Source: Streptomyces tropicalis (GTDB taxonomy: Bacteria; Actinomycetota; Actinomycetes; Streptomycetales; Streptomycetaceae). From it: a stretch of DNA of 64,000 nucleotides. Position numbers and translations under genes: made by a program. Of this stretch, positions 63,104-64,000 are shown in pieces. Location: positions 248,001 through 312,000 of the forward strand of contig NZ_JARJBB010000003.1 in the NCBI RefSeq assembly GCF_029269835.1, given 5' to 3'. The first letter of the stretch is position 1; every line of letters starts with the position of its first letter. Under the pieces are notes generated by a model, which worked only from the letters and a program-made list of their open reading frames with translations, did no database searches and was not told where the DNA came from.

Positions 63104-64000
63104 TCAGCCGACGGGGGCGCGGGCCACCCAGCCGCGCTCGTAGGCGTGCCAGCCCAACTGGAGCCGGGTGGACACCCCGGCCAGCTCCATCAGCCGCCTC
63201 ACCCGGCGCTGCACCGTCCGCAGCCCCAGGTCGAGCTGCTTGGCGACGCTCGCGTCGGTCAGGCCCGCCAGCAGCAGCGAAAGCACCTCCAGATCGGTGC
63301 CGTCGGGGCCGTCCGGGCTCAGCTCGGCCACCCCGGACGGCCCGAAGCGCAGGGGCAGCGCCCGGCGCCACACCGACTCGAACAGCTCCGACAGCAGCCC
63401 CAGCAGCCCGGTCGCATGCACGACCAGCGCGGCCGGCTCCGCGGAGCGCACGGTCAGCGGCACCAGCGCGAGCGCCCGGTCGGCCACCACCAGCTTCGTC
63501 GGCACCCGCTCCACCACCCGCACCTGCTCGCCCCGGCCGAGCGCCGCCGCCAGCTCCTCGACGCCGCCGGGCACGTCCAGCACGGCCCGCTCGACGACCA
63601 CCCGGTAGCGGACCCCGCGGCCGACGGCCTGCACCTCGGCCTCGTTCTCCGCGCCCGGTACGACCACGGTGTCGCCGGTGACCAGCGCGCACACCTCGTC
63701 CACGGCGCCGAGCTGGAGCTGCAGGAAGCGGTGCGTCAGCGCGGAGGCGCCGGTGACCACCTCGACGAGGTCGTGCACCGCCGGTTCGGCGGCGGCCGCG
63801 CGGTACTCCTCGGCGAGCAGCGCGGCCGCCAGCTCGGCCTGCTCCAGCTCGTGCCGCTGACGGGTGAGCAGCGCGCCCAGGGCGACACCGGGCGGCGCGG
63901 CGACCCAGCGTCCCGGGCGGGCCGGGGACTGTGCGGCGAGTCCGTGCCGCTCCAGCCGGCGCAGGGCGCGTTCGGTGTCCTGCTCGCCGAGCATCAGCCG
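63104..64000 (-). CDS. LuxR-type transcriptional regulator (5' end outside window)
   Basis: Partial: 298 codons to the window end, with the start beyond it. The visible N-terminal part (ERALRRLERHGLAAQSPARP) is the end of a winged-helix TrmB-like segment, followed by an effector-binding middle, and a C-terminal LuxR HTH (VLSLLLAGLTDASVAKQLDL; GLRTVQRRVRRLMELAGVST). This is the common Streptomyces layout of a TrmB-like N-terminus with a LuxR C-terminus. Ligand and targets unknown. Confidence 0.88.
   Translation of the reverse strand, partial: RLMLGEQDTERALRRLERHGLAAQSPARPGRWVAAPPGVALGALLTRQRHELEQAELAAALLAEEYRAAAAEPAVHDLVEVVTGASALTHRFLQLQLGAVDEVCALVTGDTVVVPGAENEAEVQAVGRGVRYRVVVERAVLDVPGGVEELAAALGRGEQVRVVERVPTKLVVADRALALVPLTVRSAEPAALVVHATGLLGLLSELFESVWRRALPLRFGPSGVAELSPDGPDGTDLEVLSLLLAGLTDASVAKQLDLGLRTVQRRVRRLMELAGVSTRLQLGWHAYERGWVARAPVG

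Overview
The window is very GC-rich actinobacterial DNA with extreme third-position GC, frequent GTG starts, TANNNT boxes placed directly before start codons, a conservon (cvn) operon, a HEPN protein of the Streptomyces SAV2148 type and actinobacterial sulfate assimilation genes. It is almost certainly a Streptomyces chromosome. I found no rRNA, true tRNA, insertion sequence, prophage or CRISPR array.

Layout. (1) 1-4278: trehalose/glycogen genes treY (cut by the window edge) and glgX. (2) 5089-11190: single genes: HEPN protein, DEDDh exonuclease, phosphotransferase, MGT-type glycosyltransferase behind a palindromic operator, DUF1697, and a mycothiol-dependent nitroreductase-like protein. (3) 11365-20896: a sulfur block on the minus strand. 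A cysteine-type leader peptide precedes nirA, a 60-aa zinc-ribbon protein, cysH, cysC, cysD and cysN. A sulfonate-type ABC transporter and a CbiX-type chelatase, which could supply siroheme to NirA, follow. (4) 21024-36591: mixed accessory and housekeeping genes: GNAT, secreted protein, GAF regulator, AidB-like flavoprotein, YihY, AraC-type regulator, two VOC proteins, hydroxyacid dehydrogenase, type B esterase, STAS protein, homocysteine methyltransferase, DUF2264. (5) 36666-36823: a candidate small RNA ending in a perfect 19-bp-arm hairpin. (6) 37140-42615: conservon cvnABCD with a P450 lacking ExxR, then a radical SAM protein with an unusual Cx8Cx2C motif. (7) 42818-44302: a sigma-factor-like / zinc-finger / membrane / cellulose-binding fusion. 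(8) 44331-55949: a stress and energy island with FtsH, an AAA ATPase, a tandem SpoIIAA-like protein, a phosphofructokinase carrying the pyrophosphate signature D104/K124, a tandem universal stress protein, class I fructose-bisphosphate aldolase, PolX and CapA. ftsH and the aldolase share a palindromic box. The ATPase and SpoIIAA-like genes share a 73-bp 5' element. (9) 56209-58941: remains of an RHS polymorphic toxin locus: a truncated upstream gene, an N-terminal RHS fragment fused out of frame to a C-terminal toxin module, a putative immunity gene and a decayed fragment. (10) 59087-64000: a 23-codon ORF, rsgA, a PPOX/F420 enzyme, a secreted GDSL hydrolase, DUF456, and a LuxR-type regulator cut by the window end.

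The clearest joint functions are sulfate reduction with siroheme supply (region 3), signalling through the cvn proteins (region 6), and what looks like a DevR/OsdR-like low-energy stress programme (region 8). That last assignment is inferred from gene content and shared boxes; no regulator gene for it lies in the window.
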